NCBI GenBank assembly: GCA_017882305.1 | Contig: JADGPU010000029.1 | Coordinates: forward strand, 1-32,862 | Source of the DNA: Bacteroidales bacterium | Lineage (GTDB): Bacteria > Bacteroidota > Bacteroidia > Bacteroidales > VadinHA17 | Direction of reading: 5' to 3' | Length of the DNA: 32,862 nt | In this document: positions 1 through 7,883 of the stretch, one piece after another | How positions within the stretch are numbered: the first letter of the stretch is position 1 | Layout of the letters: each line of letters starts with the position of its first letter | The notes under the pieces: generated by a model | Told to the model about the DNA's origin: nothing | Databases searched by the model: none | What the model saw: only the letters and a program-made list of their open reading frames with translations | Program-made: the position numbers and the translations under genes

Positions 1-90
1 GCGGGGCTCGGTTCCTCACTGACGTTCCGAGTCGCTATACAAATTTGCACACCAATTCATTTGACAACTGGCTCTGAAAGAGCCTAATAT

Positions 91-120
91 GAATAACCCC
101 TGGCACAGCCAGGGGTAGAC
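91..120. repeat. REP palindrome, left copy flanking the RAYT gene
   Basis: A GC-rich stem (CCCCTGGC / GCCAGGGG, loop ACA) sits between GAATAA on the left and TAGAC on the right. Its near match, inverted, lies on the other side of the transposase gene at 648-679. Two further short palindromes accompany it: GCTC/GAGC at 71-83 and CAGCTC/GAGCTG at 137-153, each with a CTGAA-type loop. This is the usual arrangement of REP sequences around their cognate tyrosine transposase. Confidence 0.8.
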
Positions 121-163
121 GGCCACTCAACTTTTGCAGCTCTGAAGGAGCTGAATATATTAG

Positions 164-610
164 TTATGGGAAAAACTTTTCATCAGGAGTTATACCATAC
201 TCTATAAGAAGTTTTCTATACTCCTCCTCAAATGATGTTTTTTTATGATGTTCCTGTTGATTCTTTATATAAGCAATTAACGTGTTCATATCCCAATAAG
301 AGCAGGTAAAAGAACCATATCCGACTGCCCAACCCTTAAATAGCGGGAAGAAATTACTTCTCTTCATCCATATTGAAGTTGAAACTTTGATGTCTTTAAT
401 AAAATCAATAGGTGCAATAGATGGATTCATATCGGTAAGAATATGAAGGTGATTTTCAACTCCATTTATACGATACAAGTGGCTTTTTTTATGTTTAATA
501 AAACCTGTAATATATGCATATAGATCATTAACATGAGCTTGCCTGATGGTTGGTAAGCTGTCCTTTGTCCTGAAGACAATATGATACAGATGTTGACGAT
601 AACTCGACAT
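164..610 (-). CDS. REP-associated tyrosine transposase (RAYT, IS200/TnpA-like Y1 transposase)
   Basis: This 148-residue protein has the size and order of a single-domain Y1 HUH transposase. The metal-binding HxH is at residues 54-56 (NHLHIL). A catalytic tyrosine candidate, Y114, lies in the helix YIKNQ, the position typical of the IS200/RAYT family. The N-terminus (SSYRQHLYHIVFRTK) fits the first β-strand of the fold. Such enzymes nick single-stranded REP DNA and are thought to spread or maintain REP elements rather than to move as an autonomous insertion sequence. The gene lies between two inverted REP palindromes (91-120 and 648-679), which supports this reading over an ordinary IS200 copy. 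The ATG at 608-610 is used. The frame is intact, with no truncation seen. Confidence 0.9.
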   Translation of the reverse strand: MSSYRQHLYHIVFRTKDSLPTIRQAHVNDLYAYITGFIKHKKSHLYRINGVENHLHILTDMNPSIAPIDFIKDIKVSTSIWMKRSNFFPLFKGWAVGYGSFTCSYWDMNTLIAYIKNQQEHHKKTSFEEEYRKLLIEYGITPDEKFFP

Positions 611-647
611 ATGGTGAGTATTAAAAGTAAGTGATTAAGCGAGAGAA

Positions 648-679
648 GTCTAAACCCCCGACGCAGCCGGGGGTTATTC
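648..679. repeat. REP palindrome, right copy (inverted relative to the left)
   Basis: Read on the minus strand this begins GAATAACCCCCGGC and ends TTTAGAC, matching the left copy (GAATAACCCCTGGC ... TAGAC) with compensated stem changes (CCCCCG-type stem against CCCCTGGC). Stem pairing is kept while the primary sequence drifts, as expected for a structured transposase substrate. A second hairpin, AGCCAC/GTGGCT with loop TTC, follows at 686-700. Confidence 0.8.
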
Positions 680-855
680 ATATTTAGCCACTTCGTGGCT
701 CAGAAAAAAAACAAAACTTTTATAGCTATAAACAAATAAACAAGTACCTCTTAATCTGTGAGATATTAAATGTTGTCATTAGTAATGGAGCCGCATCCTG
801 AGAGAATCGAAGGGAGGCGGAGGAATCTCAATTAAGAGTAATGTAATTTGATCAT

Positions 856-889
856 AAAAAGAGAGGCTGCCCTTTTGAGACAGCCTCTT
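856..889 (-). terminator. Rho-independent terminator of the cold-shock gene
   Basis: On the minus strand the order is GAGGCTGTCTC, loop AAAA, GGGCAGCCTCTC, then TTTTT. The stem is about 10 bp with one or two imperfect pairs and is followed directly by the T tract. It begins about 30 bases past the stop codon of the cold-shock gene. Confidence 0.85.
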
Positions 890-918
890 CATAATAAATG
901 TCTTATATAATATTCAAA

Positions 919-1110
919 TTACACCAGTTTAACATTTATGGCATTTAATCCTTTCTTCCCTTCCTGAAGATCAAAAGTCACTTCATCATTTTCCCTGACC
1001 TCATCATTCAGACCCGATACATGTACAAAATATTCTTTTTCCGATGCACCGTCCTTAATAAATCCAAATCCTTTGGAATTATTAAAAAATTTTACTGTTC
1101 CTGTATTCAT
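919..1110 (-). CDS. CspA-family cold-shock protein
   Basis: A 63-residue single cold-shock domain, starting MNTGTVKFFNNSKGFGFI. The RNA-binding motifs RNP1 (KGFGFI) and RNP2 (YFVHVS) are both present, and length and β-barrel pattern match the family. The open frame extends 11 codons further upstream, but those residues are not part of the fold and the methionine at 1108-1110 gives the standard family N-terminus, so I start there. The protein should bind single-stranded RNA or DNA as a chaperone in the cytoplasm. It is probably monocistronic: a strong terminator follows and the next gene upstream ends 122 bases away. Confidence 0.93.
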   Translation of the reverse strand: MNTGTVKFFNNSKGFGFIKDGASEKEYFVHVSGLNDEVRENDEVTFDLQEGKKGLNAINVKLV

Positions 1111-1232
1111 AATTTTAATTTTAATTTTGGGCAAAGTACACATAATAATCCGGTTAATTCACTTATTCTCAATAAATCGGATATACTTGTGCGATTCTTC
1201 CTTAAAATCCTGAAATCATCCGGCCGGGAATT

Positions 1233-3758
1233 TTAAATATTTACCTTCTTATAAAAAATTCTTTTGGTAATTTCGGCAGCAACAATGTAAATCAACACGA
1301 TCATCAACAATAGTAAATATGTTGAAAAAGTGAGCGGACTAAAGCCAAAGACCTTTCCAAGTGGTGTGAATGGGAAGATTAAGGTAATAACAGCAATCGA
1401 TAATGTTGCAATCAACAGATATTTACCCGGTTTGCTTTTGAAAAATGGTTTTCTGCTGCGGATAACAAGTACAATCATTGATGCAGAGATAACCGATTCA
1501 AGAAACCATCCTGTTCTGAACTGACCCTCATTTGCATGCAGTACCAGTAGAAGCAGACCAAAGGTGAGGTAGTCAAAAACAGAACTAACAAGTCCGAATG
1601 TTATCATAAACTTACGGATAGCCTTAATATCCCATCGTCGGGGATAGTCAATCATTTGCTCATCAACGCTGTCAGTAGCAATGGCCATTTCGGGAAAATC
1701 GGTCAACAGATTAGTAAGCAGTATCTGTTTGGGAAGCAATGGAAGAAAAGGGATAAAAAGAGATACTCCGGCCATGCTGAACATATTCCCAAAATTTGCA
1801 CTTGTGGCCATAAAGACGTATTTAAGTGTATTGGCAAATGTGGTTCGTCCTTCCCTCACACCATCAATCAGGACACCAAGATCTTTTTCAAGCAATACAA
1901 TATCAGCTGCTTCTTTTGCAACATCTGCAGCAGTATCTACTGAAATCCCCACATCTGCAGCATGAAGTGCAGAGGCGTCGTTGATTCCATCGCCCAAATA
2001 TCCTACGACGTTTCCTGCTTTTCGAAAGGCGACAATAATCCGTTCTTTCTGATTAGGTTCTATCTCGGCAAAAACATCCGTTGTTCCCACACGTCTGAGT
2101 AATGCGCTATCACTCATCTGACGAAGTTCAGGACCGGTAATGATTTTTGTATCCGATAATCCCATCTTCTTACTAATGCTGACTGCAACCAGATGATTAT
2201 CTCCTGTAATTATTTTAAGAGAAACGCCCAGGTTTTTCAGTCTGGTAATGGTATCGGTAATATTTGCTTTTGGCGGGTCAAAAAGAGTGAGAAAACCTAA
2301 AAACGTCATTTCCTTTTCATCGCTTTTATTAATGAGCGATTCCGTTGGCAAATTCTTGTACGCAATTCCCAAAGTGCGAAAACCCATTTTGCTGAATTCT
2401 TCGAAGTGCTTTTGAATGGTATCTTTCATCGAAGCAATGTCAACTACTTTTCCCTCTTTAGTTTCGACAGATGAACAGACTTCGAGAATGTTTGTCAATG
2501 CACCTTTTGTTAACATCTGATGAGCATTATTCTTTATAACAGCTATACTCAGGCGTTTTCTTAAAAAATCATATGGAATTTCATCCTGTTTCCGGTATCC
2601 CGACATGTCAATCTTCCGGTACCTGAGAATTGCTTCATCTATCGGGTTCGTAAAACCAGTCTGGTAAAAAGCATTAAGATAGGCAACCAGAAAAACCCTG
2701 TCATTGACTGCTCCATTTACATCGAGAGCCGATTCTACCTGCACGGTTCCTTCCGTGAGAGTTCCAGTTTTATCAGAGCAGATGACATTCATACTGCCAA
2801 AATTTTCGATGGAAGTAAGCCGTTTTACTATAACTTTTTTCTGAGCCATCTTTTTGGCGCCATGCGCAAGGTTTATGCTGATAATTGCCGGTAATAGCTG
2901 TGGAGTCAGCCCGACTGCCAGTGCCAAAGAAAAAAGAAAAGATTCCAGAACAGGTCTGTGTAAATAAACATTAATGGCAAATATAATGACAACTAATATC
3001 AGGGTGACTTCCCCAAGAAAATAGCCGAATCTTCGTATTCCATGTTCAAACTCTGTTTCCTGGGGTTTAAGTTTAAGCCGTTCAGAAACCTTTCCAAATT
3101 CTGTGTTCTTGCCGGTAAGTATAACTAATGCCTTTGCACTTCCGCTAACAATGTGGGTTCCCATCCAGACAGCATTAGTTCTTTCCGCCAGAGATGTCTC
3201 AGCAGCTAACACCGAAATGTTCTTTTCAACCGGAAAAGTTTCACCTGTAAGCATGGCTTCATCAACAAACAGGTCTTTCGATTCAAGAAGTATGCAGTCT
3301 CCGGGAACAATATCACCGGCATTCAGCATTATGATATCACCAGGAACTATCTCTTCAACAGGAATTTCCTTTTCATTCCCATCGCGAAATACTGCAGCTG
3401 TAATTTGAACTATTGCAAGTAATTTCTCAACAGCATTGGTTGCGCTGTGTTCCTGCCAGAAACCTAATAGTCCGCTAATGACGACAATTGTAAGAATGAT
3501 TGAAGCATCAACAATATTATGCAAAAACAATGACAGTCCTGTAGCAAATAAGAGAATAAGAATTATAGGACTTTTAAACTGGGCAATAAGGAGAGTAAAA
3601 GCATCTGATCGCTTCTGGGGCTTCAGACGATTAGCACCATAGTTTGTGAGCCGATTTTTGGCCTCTTCGGAAGTAAGACCGGTTAAAGTTGCCTGAAAAT
3701 TTTTGAGTAATTCAGTGACAGATATGCTCCAGAATGAATAAGAGTTTTGGTCTATCAT
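1233..3758 (-). CDS. mgtA: Mg2+-importing P-type ATPase (MgtA/MgtB, type P3B)
   Basis: An 841-residue P-type ATPase with all core motifs. The actuator TGET is at 171-174, the phosphorylation site DKTGT at 329-333, the nucleotide-domain KGA near 418, and the hinge GDGIND at 589-594. Transmembrane pairs occur near 55-100 and 250-300, with a C-terminal bundle from about 650. The M4 segment GLTPQLLP followed by VIVKRLTSIENFGSMN, and the later LLTDFPEMAIATDSVD, are the MgtA/MgtB type rather than the Ca2+ or heavy-metal type. It should import Mg2+ across the inner membrane. It is slightly shorter than E. coli MgtA. A possible −7 box (TATATTTG, 3814-3821) lies in the 68-base gap, so it may have its own promoter as well as read-through from the small gene upstream. 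No Mg2+-sensing leader was recognised. Confidence 0.9.
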   Translation of the reverse strand: MIDQNSYSFWSISVTELLKNFQATLTGLTSEEAKNRLTNYGANRLKPQKRSDAFTLLIAQFKSPIILILLFATGLSLFLHNIVDASIILTIVVISGLLGFWQEHSATNAVEKLLAIVQITAAVFRDGNEKEIPVEEIVPGDIIMLNAGDIVPGDCILLESKDLFVDEAMLTGETFPVEKNISVLAAETSLAERTNAVWMGTHIVSGSAKALVILTGKNTEFGKVSERLKLKPQETEFEHGIRRFGYFLGEVTLILVVIIFAINVYLHRPVLESFLFSLALAVGLTPQLLPAIISINLAHGAKKMAQKKVIVKRLTSIENFGSMNVICSDKTGTLTEGTVQVESALDVNGAVNDRVFLVAYLNAFYQTGFTNPIDEAILRYRKIDMSGYRKQDEIPYDFLRKRLSIAVIKNNAHQMLTKGALTNILEVCSSVETKEGKVVDIASMKDTIQKHFEEFSKMGFRTLGIAYKNLPTESLINKSDEKEMTFLGFLTLFDPPKANITDTITRLKNLGVSLKIITGDNHLVAVSISKKMGLSDTKIITGPELRQMSDSALLRRVGTTDVFAEIEPNQKERIIVAFRKAGNVVGYLGDGINDASALHAADVGISVDTAADVAKEAADIVLLEKDLGVLIDGVREGRTTFANTLKYVFMATSANFGNMFSMAGVSLFIPFLPLLPKQILLTNLLTDFPEMAIATDSVDEQMIDYPRRWDIKAIRKFMITFGLVSSVFDYLTFGLLLLVLHANEGQFRTGWFLESVISASMIVLVIRSRKPFFKSKPGKYLLIATLSIAVITLIFPFTPLGKVFGFSPLTFSTYLLLLMIVLIYIVAAEITKRIFYKKVNI

Positions 3759-3826
3759 TACAGGTACCTATTAATTAAAGCAGTTCGAAATGTGACAAAT
3801 GCTTTTAATAATTCAAATATACATTT

Positions 3827-4012
3827 TTAAAGATGTATACCCCTGAGGTAACTGAAAATCCCGAATACCTTTAGAAGCCAGACAATAACAACAATAACAA
3901 CAACGACGTTGAATATGTTTCTGATCTTATGATCCATTGGGATATAATTATTGACAAGCCATAATAGAAGACCTGCAACAATTAATACGACTAGAATTGT
4001 TAATAATGGCAT
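3827..4012 (-). CDS. Small two-helix membrane protein (Thivi_2564 family-like)
   Basis: A 61-residue protein with two hydrophobic helices (about 3-20 and 33-52) joined by a short polar loop, NNYIPMDHKIRN. The pattern LLLWLVNNYIPMD ... VVVIVVIVWLLKVFG is that of the small Thivi_2564-type membrane proteins, whose biochemical role I do not know. It has its own copy of the shared promoter (4036-4100), with a leader of roughly 20-25 bases. It may be cotranscribed with the Mg2+ ATPase 68 bases downstream. Family assignment is from memory of the pattern; its membership of the stress-type promoter set is seen directly. Confidence 0.75.
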   Translation of the reverse strand: MPLLTILVVLIVAGLLLWLVNNYIPMDHKIRNIFNVVVVIVVIVWLLKVFGIFSYLRGIHL

Positions 4013-4035
4013 AATATTGATTTATTAGTTCATTT

Positions 4036-4100
4036 CAAAGTTAATCTGCTTAAGTCCCGCAATTATTACATAACTATTAAAAAGAATTACATTATTCACA
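4036..4100 (-). promoter_or_regulatory. Shared-regulon promoter of the 4012 gene
   Basis: In transcription order: TGTGAAT (4094-4100), 2 nt, TGTAAT (4086-4091), 15 nt, TGTAAT (4065-4070), 21 nt, −7 box TAACTTTG (4036-4043), a perfect TAnnTTTG. Spacings are identical to those in most other copies in this window. Confidence 0.8.
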
Positions 4101-4206
4101 TATTTTCCAGCATGCAGGTGTACTATTACAAGGTCTTCCTCTTATGAACACAAAGTTAATAACAGACTTCATTAGAAGGTGTCAAACTAAGTTACCCTAT
4201 TCAATA

Positions 4207-4271
4207 TGTGAATTATACAACTAATTTATAAAAATATGTAATTTTTTTTTACTCAAGAGCATTTACCTTTG
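4207..4271 (+). promoter_or_regulatory. Shared-regulon promoter on the plus strand, for the 4395 gene
   Basis: TGTGAAT (4207-4213), 2 nt, TACAAC (4216-4221, a diverged TGTAAC), 15 nt, TGTAAT (4237-4242), 21 nt, TACCTTTG (4264-4271), a perfect TAnnTTTG. It has the same geometry as the minus-strand copies. It predicts a leader of about 115 bases before the ATG at 4395. Confidence 0.75.
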
Positions 4272-4394
4272 TTATAACAAATTAATATTCATCATATAAC
4301 CTTAAAAAAAAATAGAAAATAACTGATTTAAATTCAAATTACGACATCATTATAAATATTCTTATAGGTATAAAATTTTTTAATAAAACACTTT

Positions 4395-5012
4395 ATGGTT
4401 AATGAAACAGGCATCATAGTAAATCAGAGTGCAATATCAAATTTAAGTTTTCCTGAAATTTTAATCGATAAAGCCATGGCTAAAGAAGCGGTTGATAATT
4501 TAATTAGTGAAGTGGGTGAAGAATTCTATAATTATGTCAACAGGATTGGATTGACAAAAGATCCCGACGTGATCGTACTCTCTTCGAGGCATGATTATTT
4601 TTATGATGCTGAAGAGATTAATAACACAAAGACAGTTATTAACCTGAAAGAACTTAACCAAATAAAGAAGATAAATAGTCTTCTCCAATCATGCAGGCAT
4701 TTACTTCCAAAAGGCTGCAATTTTGTCGGATACTTTGTTAACAATAAAAAAAGTGAAAGATATATTCTGAGAAACAGCTCTAACTCCTATGAACATAAAA
4801 AGAATTTGGAAGCTATTGAATTAGGTATTATCTCACGATTTCCTTTCATAAACAAGTTGTATAGTATAATGGATTTAAGGACCAATACTTATATGTCAGA
4901 GAGGAGTGTTGCCTTACTGCTCAAACTTCATGGCTTTAAAGTAATAGATATGACGGAATTTAACGGACTTACTTTTTTCCACTCACAGAAAGTTGAACCG
5001 TCTTTAAATTAA
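4395..5012 (+). CDS. Unknown protein resembling the methyltransferase-like N-terminal part of Bacteroidota sugar transferases
   Basis: A 205-residue soluble protein with no signal peptide, and the only confident plus-strand gene. The segment NLKELNQIKKINSLLQSCRHLLPKGCNFVGYF, followed by FPFINKLYSIMDLRTN and ERSVALLLKLHGFKVIDMTEFNGLTFFHSQK, recalls the region that precedes the catalytic membrane domain in some Bacteroidota polyprenyl-phosphate sugar transferases. That region has a methyltransferase-like fold, but here no sugar-transferase domain follows and no clear SAM-binding glycine motif is visible. It could be a standalone regulatory or degenerate methyltransferase-like protein. It is transcribed from a shared-regulon promoter on the opposite strand to the rest of the set, and converges with the large adhesin gene that ends at 5109. 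Function is unknown. Confidence 0.65.
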   Translation: MVNETGIIVNQSAISNLSFPEILIDKAMAKEAVDNLISEVGEEFYNYVNRIGLTKDPDVIVLSSRHDYFYDAEEINNTKTVINLKELNQIKKINSLLQSCRHLLPKGCNFVGYFVNNKKSERYILRNSSNSYEHKKNLEAIELGIISRFPFINKLYSIMDLRTNTYMSERSVALLLKLHGFKVIDMTEFNGLTFFHSQKVEPSLN

Positions 5013-5108
5013 CGTGGATTCACTTTAAACATTCAGGGATTGTTCATTCCGCATCGATGTATTCTTGTAATAGCATGGATCTTATCAGGTAAAAATAAGA
5101 TTATTGTT

Positions 5109-7733
5109 CTATCGTCTGATTACAACATAACCTGTTAAAGATCTATTGTTTTCTGTTTTCAGAACATAAAAGTAAGTATCAGTAGACAACGGATTCCCAT
5201 TTAAGTCAAGTCCATTCCATGAATTATCATAATTCCCGTTTTTATAAACCTGGGTACCTCTCCTGTCAAAAATTACCAATTCTATCCTGCCCAGGGCCTC
5301 AGATCCTTTTATTACCAGATAATCATTCTTCCCATCCATATTCGGTGTTATTAAGGTGGGAATGACAAGATCATGGACAATTATATTGACTGTATCGTAA
5401 GATGCAGGGCAGGCTCCATTTGATACGGTCCACAAAAATATGTTTTTGTCCAATGAAAGTCTGCTAACAGAGGTCTTTGCAAAGGTGGGATCAAAAAACT
5501 CACCTGTACCGGAAATTACCGACCAGATGCCTGTTTCATTATTTTTTGACAGTTCAGCATCCATTGATGTCCCAAACAGATAATTAAGAACCTGGTCAGG
5601 CCCGGCATTTGCCAGGGGGATCCGAAATATCAGAACTGATACCGGTTTGACAGAAGATAAGCCTTTTGCAGTAGTACCTTTGATAAAGTAGGTACCAGCA
5701 GTTGCAGCACCAGGTGTACCGTATTGGATTGTAGTAGCTGAGTCAGCCCAGTATGAGTATGTCAGATTTAAGGTTGAACCTGCTGTAACTCCCGGATCTG
5801 TGAGGTCCGCAGTAGTTGGAAAGCATACAGGTGCAGGATTGGTAATTACAAGTGCAGGATTACCTGACAGCACATAAATTTCAAAACTGGCTGATGAACC
5901 TGAAGTACATCCTGACGAATTGGTCACTGTGAAACTATATATTCCTGCTGCAAGCCCTGAAATCGTTTTTGTTATTCCGGTTCCGGAAGTAGCTATATTA
6001 CCCGGAGTAAGTGTTAAAATCCATGACCCGCTTTCAGGTAACCCGTTTAAAACTACACTTCCTGTCGGTAACTCAGAAACAGGCTGAGTGACGATACCGA
6101 TCACAGGAGGTAATAGATTTCCCGGTTGAGCAGGTATTATCACGCTTGCTGACATTACTGAAGCACATCCGCTTGCATTAGTCAACGTAAAGTTATAAGT
6201 GCCACCGGGAAGATCTGAAAGAGTTATACTGGTACCTGTACCACTTGAAGTTACTGTTCCGGGATATCGGGTTAATATCCACGTGCCTGTTCCCGGCAAA
6301 CCATTCAGTACCACGCTTCCTGTTGATAAAGAACATGTTGGTGCTGTTATCGACCCAACAATTGGTGCTCCGGGTATTTGGGGTTGTGCTGTTATTACAA
6401 TATTGGCTGATACTGGAGAGACACACCCTGCAGAATTGGTTACACTATATGTATATGTACCTTCAGACAGAATCGGAATTGTCGTATTTGTACCTGAACC
6501 GGTTATTGTTACATTACCAGGGGAACGGATCAATGTCCATGTGCCTGTAGATGGTAAACCAGATAATATCACACTGCCTGTTGAAACGGTGCATGTCGGT
6601 TGGGTTACGGTTACTATAACTGGTGCAGTGGGGGCTGACGATTGAGCATTTATAACCACACTTGCTGAGGCACCTGATACACATCCTGCAGCGTTAGTAA
6701 CCGCAAAGGTATATGTTCCGGCTGCAAGACCTGATATTGTTGTACCGGTGCCAGTCCCTGTCGTAGTGACTCCATCCGGAGTACGTGTTAAGGTCCAGGT
6801 TCCGCTAGCGGGTAAACCACTCAGTTCTGCACTTCCTGTTGCAACAGAACATGTCGGCTGAGTAATTACTCCAACTATTGGAGGATTTGAACATCCGCAT
6901 GATACCTGAAAGCTGACTCCGGTTGTTGTGCATCCTGATGAATTCTTTACTGTTATTGAGTGGCTTCCATCAGCTACATTGGAAAAAGAAGTTCCACTCT
7001 GGTATGCACCACCATCGCGACTATAAGTAAGACCTGTTCCTGTAGGGCTGGTCACCTTTACTGTTGCTTTTCCAGAGCCAAGAGCACAATCTACAGTCTG
7101 TACCGGGCTTGCCGGAGAAACTGGTTGTGCGGGTATAACAACATTTGAGGATGCTGATGAGGTACATCCTTCAGAACTTGTAACAGTGTAATTATAAGTG
7201 CCGGCTGCTAGGCCTGAAATTGTTACGCTTGTTCCTGTACCGGTAGTTGTAATTCCTCCAGGGCTGCGGGTCAGTGTCCATGTTCCCGATGAAGGCAAAC
7301 CGCTCAACAACACACTTCCTGTTGCAACTGCACATGTCGGTCTGGTGATTGTCCCTACTGCAGGTGTTGAAAGAATGGTATTTACTGTTAAAGTATAGGT
7401 AGCTTTTGCTGCAGCACAGGGCAACCCCAAAGGATTATCCGTAGTTATGGTTATTATAACCTTTTTTCCGTCGTCTCCTTTTTTTGTGGTATATGTAAAT
7501 GTAAAAGGTGATTTTGTTGCTGAAGTCGGGCTAACTGAACCAGCTCCATTCTCTGTTATTGTTACTTTTGTTGCACTCCCTCCAAAGGTATTGCCAGTTA
7601 TAGCTACAGATGTCACACCACATGTGCTCCCGCTGGTGCTGCCGAGAGTAACAGTCGGACTATTCACGCATTGACCCAATAATTCTATCGAAATCAATAA
7701 AAAAAGGCTAACCAAAAGAAAAACTCTGGTCAT
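5109..7733 (-). CDS. Secreted repeat protein with type IX secretion (gliding-type, type B) C-terminal domain
   Basis: An 874-residue secreted protein. A signal peptide covers residues 1-20. An Ig-like region follows to about 120, then five repeats of about 80-87 residues at roughly 125-203, 286-366, 370-450, 456-537 and 543-622. A different SprB-like unit (204-281) splits the first two. Each repeat runs PTCxxxTGSVxLSGLPxSGTW ... GTGTxxTISGLxxGTYxxxVTNxxGC. After a PKD-like region, residues 789-874 form the CHU/gliding C-terminal domain (LITPNMDGKNDYLVI ... FDRRGTQVY ... WNGLDLNGNPLSTDTYFYVL), the type B sorting signal for the type IX system. It is likely exported to the surface as an adhesin or matrix protein. 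The fifth repeat has lost the first cysteine (PVSELPTG). Its promoter belongs to the shared regulon. Confidence 0.88.
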   Translation of the reverse strand: MTRVFLLVSLFLLISIELLGQCVNSPTVTLGSTSGSTCGVTSVAITGNTFGGSATKVTITENGAGSVSPTSATKSPFTFTYTTKKGDDGKKVIITITTDNPLGLPCAAAKATYTLTVNTILSTPAVGTITRPTCAVATGSVLLSGLPSSGTWTLTRSPGGITTTGTGTSVTISGLAAGTYNYTVTSSEGCTSSASSNVVIPAQPVSPASPVQTVDCALGSGKATVKVTSPTGTGLTYSRDGGAYQSGTSFSNVADGSHSITVKNSSGCTTTGVSFQVSCGCSNPPIVGVITQPTCSVATGSAELSGLPASGTWTLTRTPDGVTTTGTGTGTTISGLAAGTYTFAVTNAAGCVSGASASVVINAQSSAPTAPVIVTVTQPTCTVSTGSVILSGLPSTGTWTLIRSPGNVTITGSGTNTTIPILSEGTYTYSVTNSAGCVSPVSANIVITAQPQIPGAPIVGSITAPTCSLSTGSVVLNGLPGTGTWILTRYPGTVTSSGTGTSITLSDLPGGTYNFTLTNASGCASVMSASVIIPAQPGNLLPPVIGIVTQPVSELPTGSVVLNGLPESGSWILTLTPGNIATSGTGITKTISGLAAGIYSFTVTNSSGCTSGSSASFEIYVLSGNPALVITNPAPVCFPTTADLTDPGVTAGSTLNLTYSYWADSATTIQYGTPGAATAGTYFIKGTTAKGLSSVKPVSVLIFRIPLANAGPDQVLNYLFGTSMDAELSKNNETGIWSVISGTGEFFDPTFAKTSVSRLSLDKNIFLWTVSNGACPASYDTVNIIVHDLVIPTLITPNMDGKNDYLVIKGSEALGRIELVIFDRRGTQVYKNGNYDNSWNGLDLNGNPLSTDTYFYVLKTENNRSLTGYVVIRR
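5868..7361 (-). repeat. Five degenerate protein repeats (about 240-260 bp each) plus one inserted SprB-like unit
   Basis: The repeats correspond to residues 125-622 of the secreted protein. DNA copies have clearly diverged, while protein landmarks are kept (GLPxxGTW, GTYxxxVTN, terminal GC). This indicates old duplications under protein-level constraint rather than recent slippage. Confidence 0.8.
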
Positions 7734-7758
7734 TTTTCTTATTTGAATAATTTTCCTC

Positions 7759-7823
7759 GTAAGTTACAAAAAAATCCTGGAATAGTCGTCATATAATTAC
7801 AAACAAAAGTTACATTATTCGAA
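7759..7823 (-). promoter_or_regulatory. Shared-regulon promoter (weakest copy) of the 7733 gene
   Basis: TTCGAAT (7817-7823), 2 nt, TGTAAC (7809-7814), 15 nt, TATGAC (7788-7793, 4 of 6 match), 21 nt, TAACTTAC (7759-7766, 6 of 8 match). Individual elements are diverged, but all spacings are exactly those of the other copies. This is why I keep it. Confidence 0.55.
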
Positions 7824-7883
7824 GAATTTCACTTAATTAAACTCTGTCATATGTATAATTCAGTAAAAATTGTAAAGTTCTGC

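Larger units (their letters stand above)
611..918. other. 308-base non-coding stretch: right REP, filler and csp terminator
   Basis: From left to right it holds the right REP (648-679), a short palindrome AGCCAC/GTGGCT at 686-700, about 150 bases with no feature I recognise, and the terminator of the cold-shock gene (856-889). The GC-richer patch near 788-830 (GAGCCGCATCCTGAG...GGCGGAGG) differs in base composition from its surroundings and may be a remnant of a dispersed repeat, but no second copy is visible in the window. Confidence 0.5.
4013..4394. other. 382-base AT-rich divergent intergenic region with two head-to-head promoters
   Basis: No coding frame is seen. It holds a minus-strand promoter (4036-4100) for the small membrane protein and a plus-strand promoter of the same design (4207-4271) for the gene at 4395. 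Their upstream ends point at each other about 106 bases apart. The remaining 123 bases before the 4395 start are very AT-rich, with no structure I can support. Confidence 0.7.

Noticed and set aside
788..830. GC-richer patch that could encode a short peptide or be a dispersed repeat
   Set aside because: No second copy in the window, no ribosome-binding context and only about 16 codons; mentioned only in the intergenic note.
4192..4204. Minus-strand half-site (GGGTAAC preceded by TTGAAT) next to the plus-strand promoter
   Set aside because: The second TGTAAC and the −7 box are missing at the fixed distances; probably chance in AT-rich DNA.
6199..6645. Plus-strand open frame rich in valine and proline opposite the repeat protein
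   Set aside because: Its repeated pattern simply mirrors the antisense of the coding repeats; no start context or homology supports it.
5868..7361. CRISPR-like or satellite repeat signal
   Set aside because: The periodicity comes from diverged coding repeats of about 250 bases with no constant short repeat and unique spacers; it is not CRISPR.
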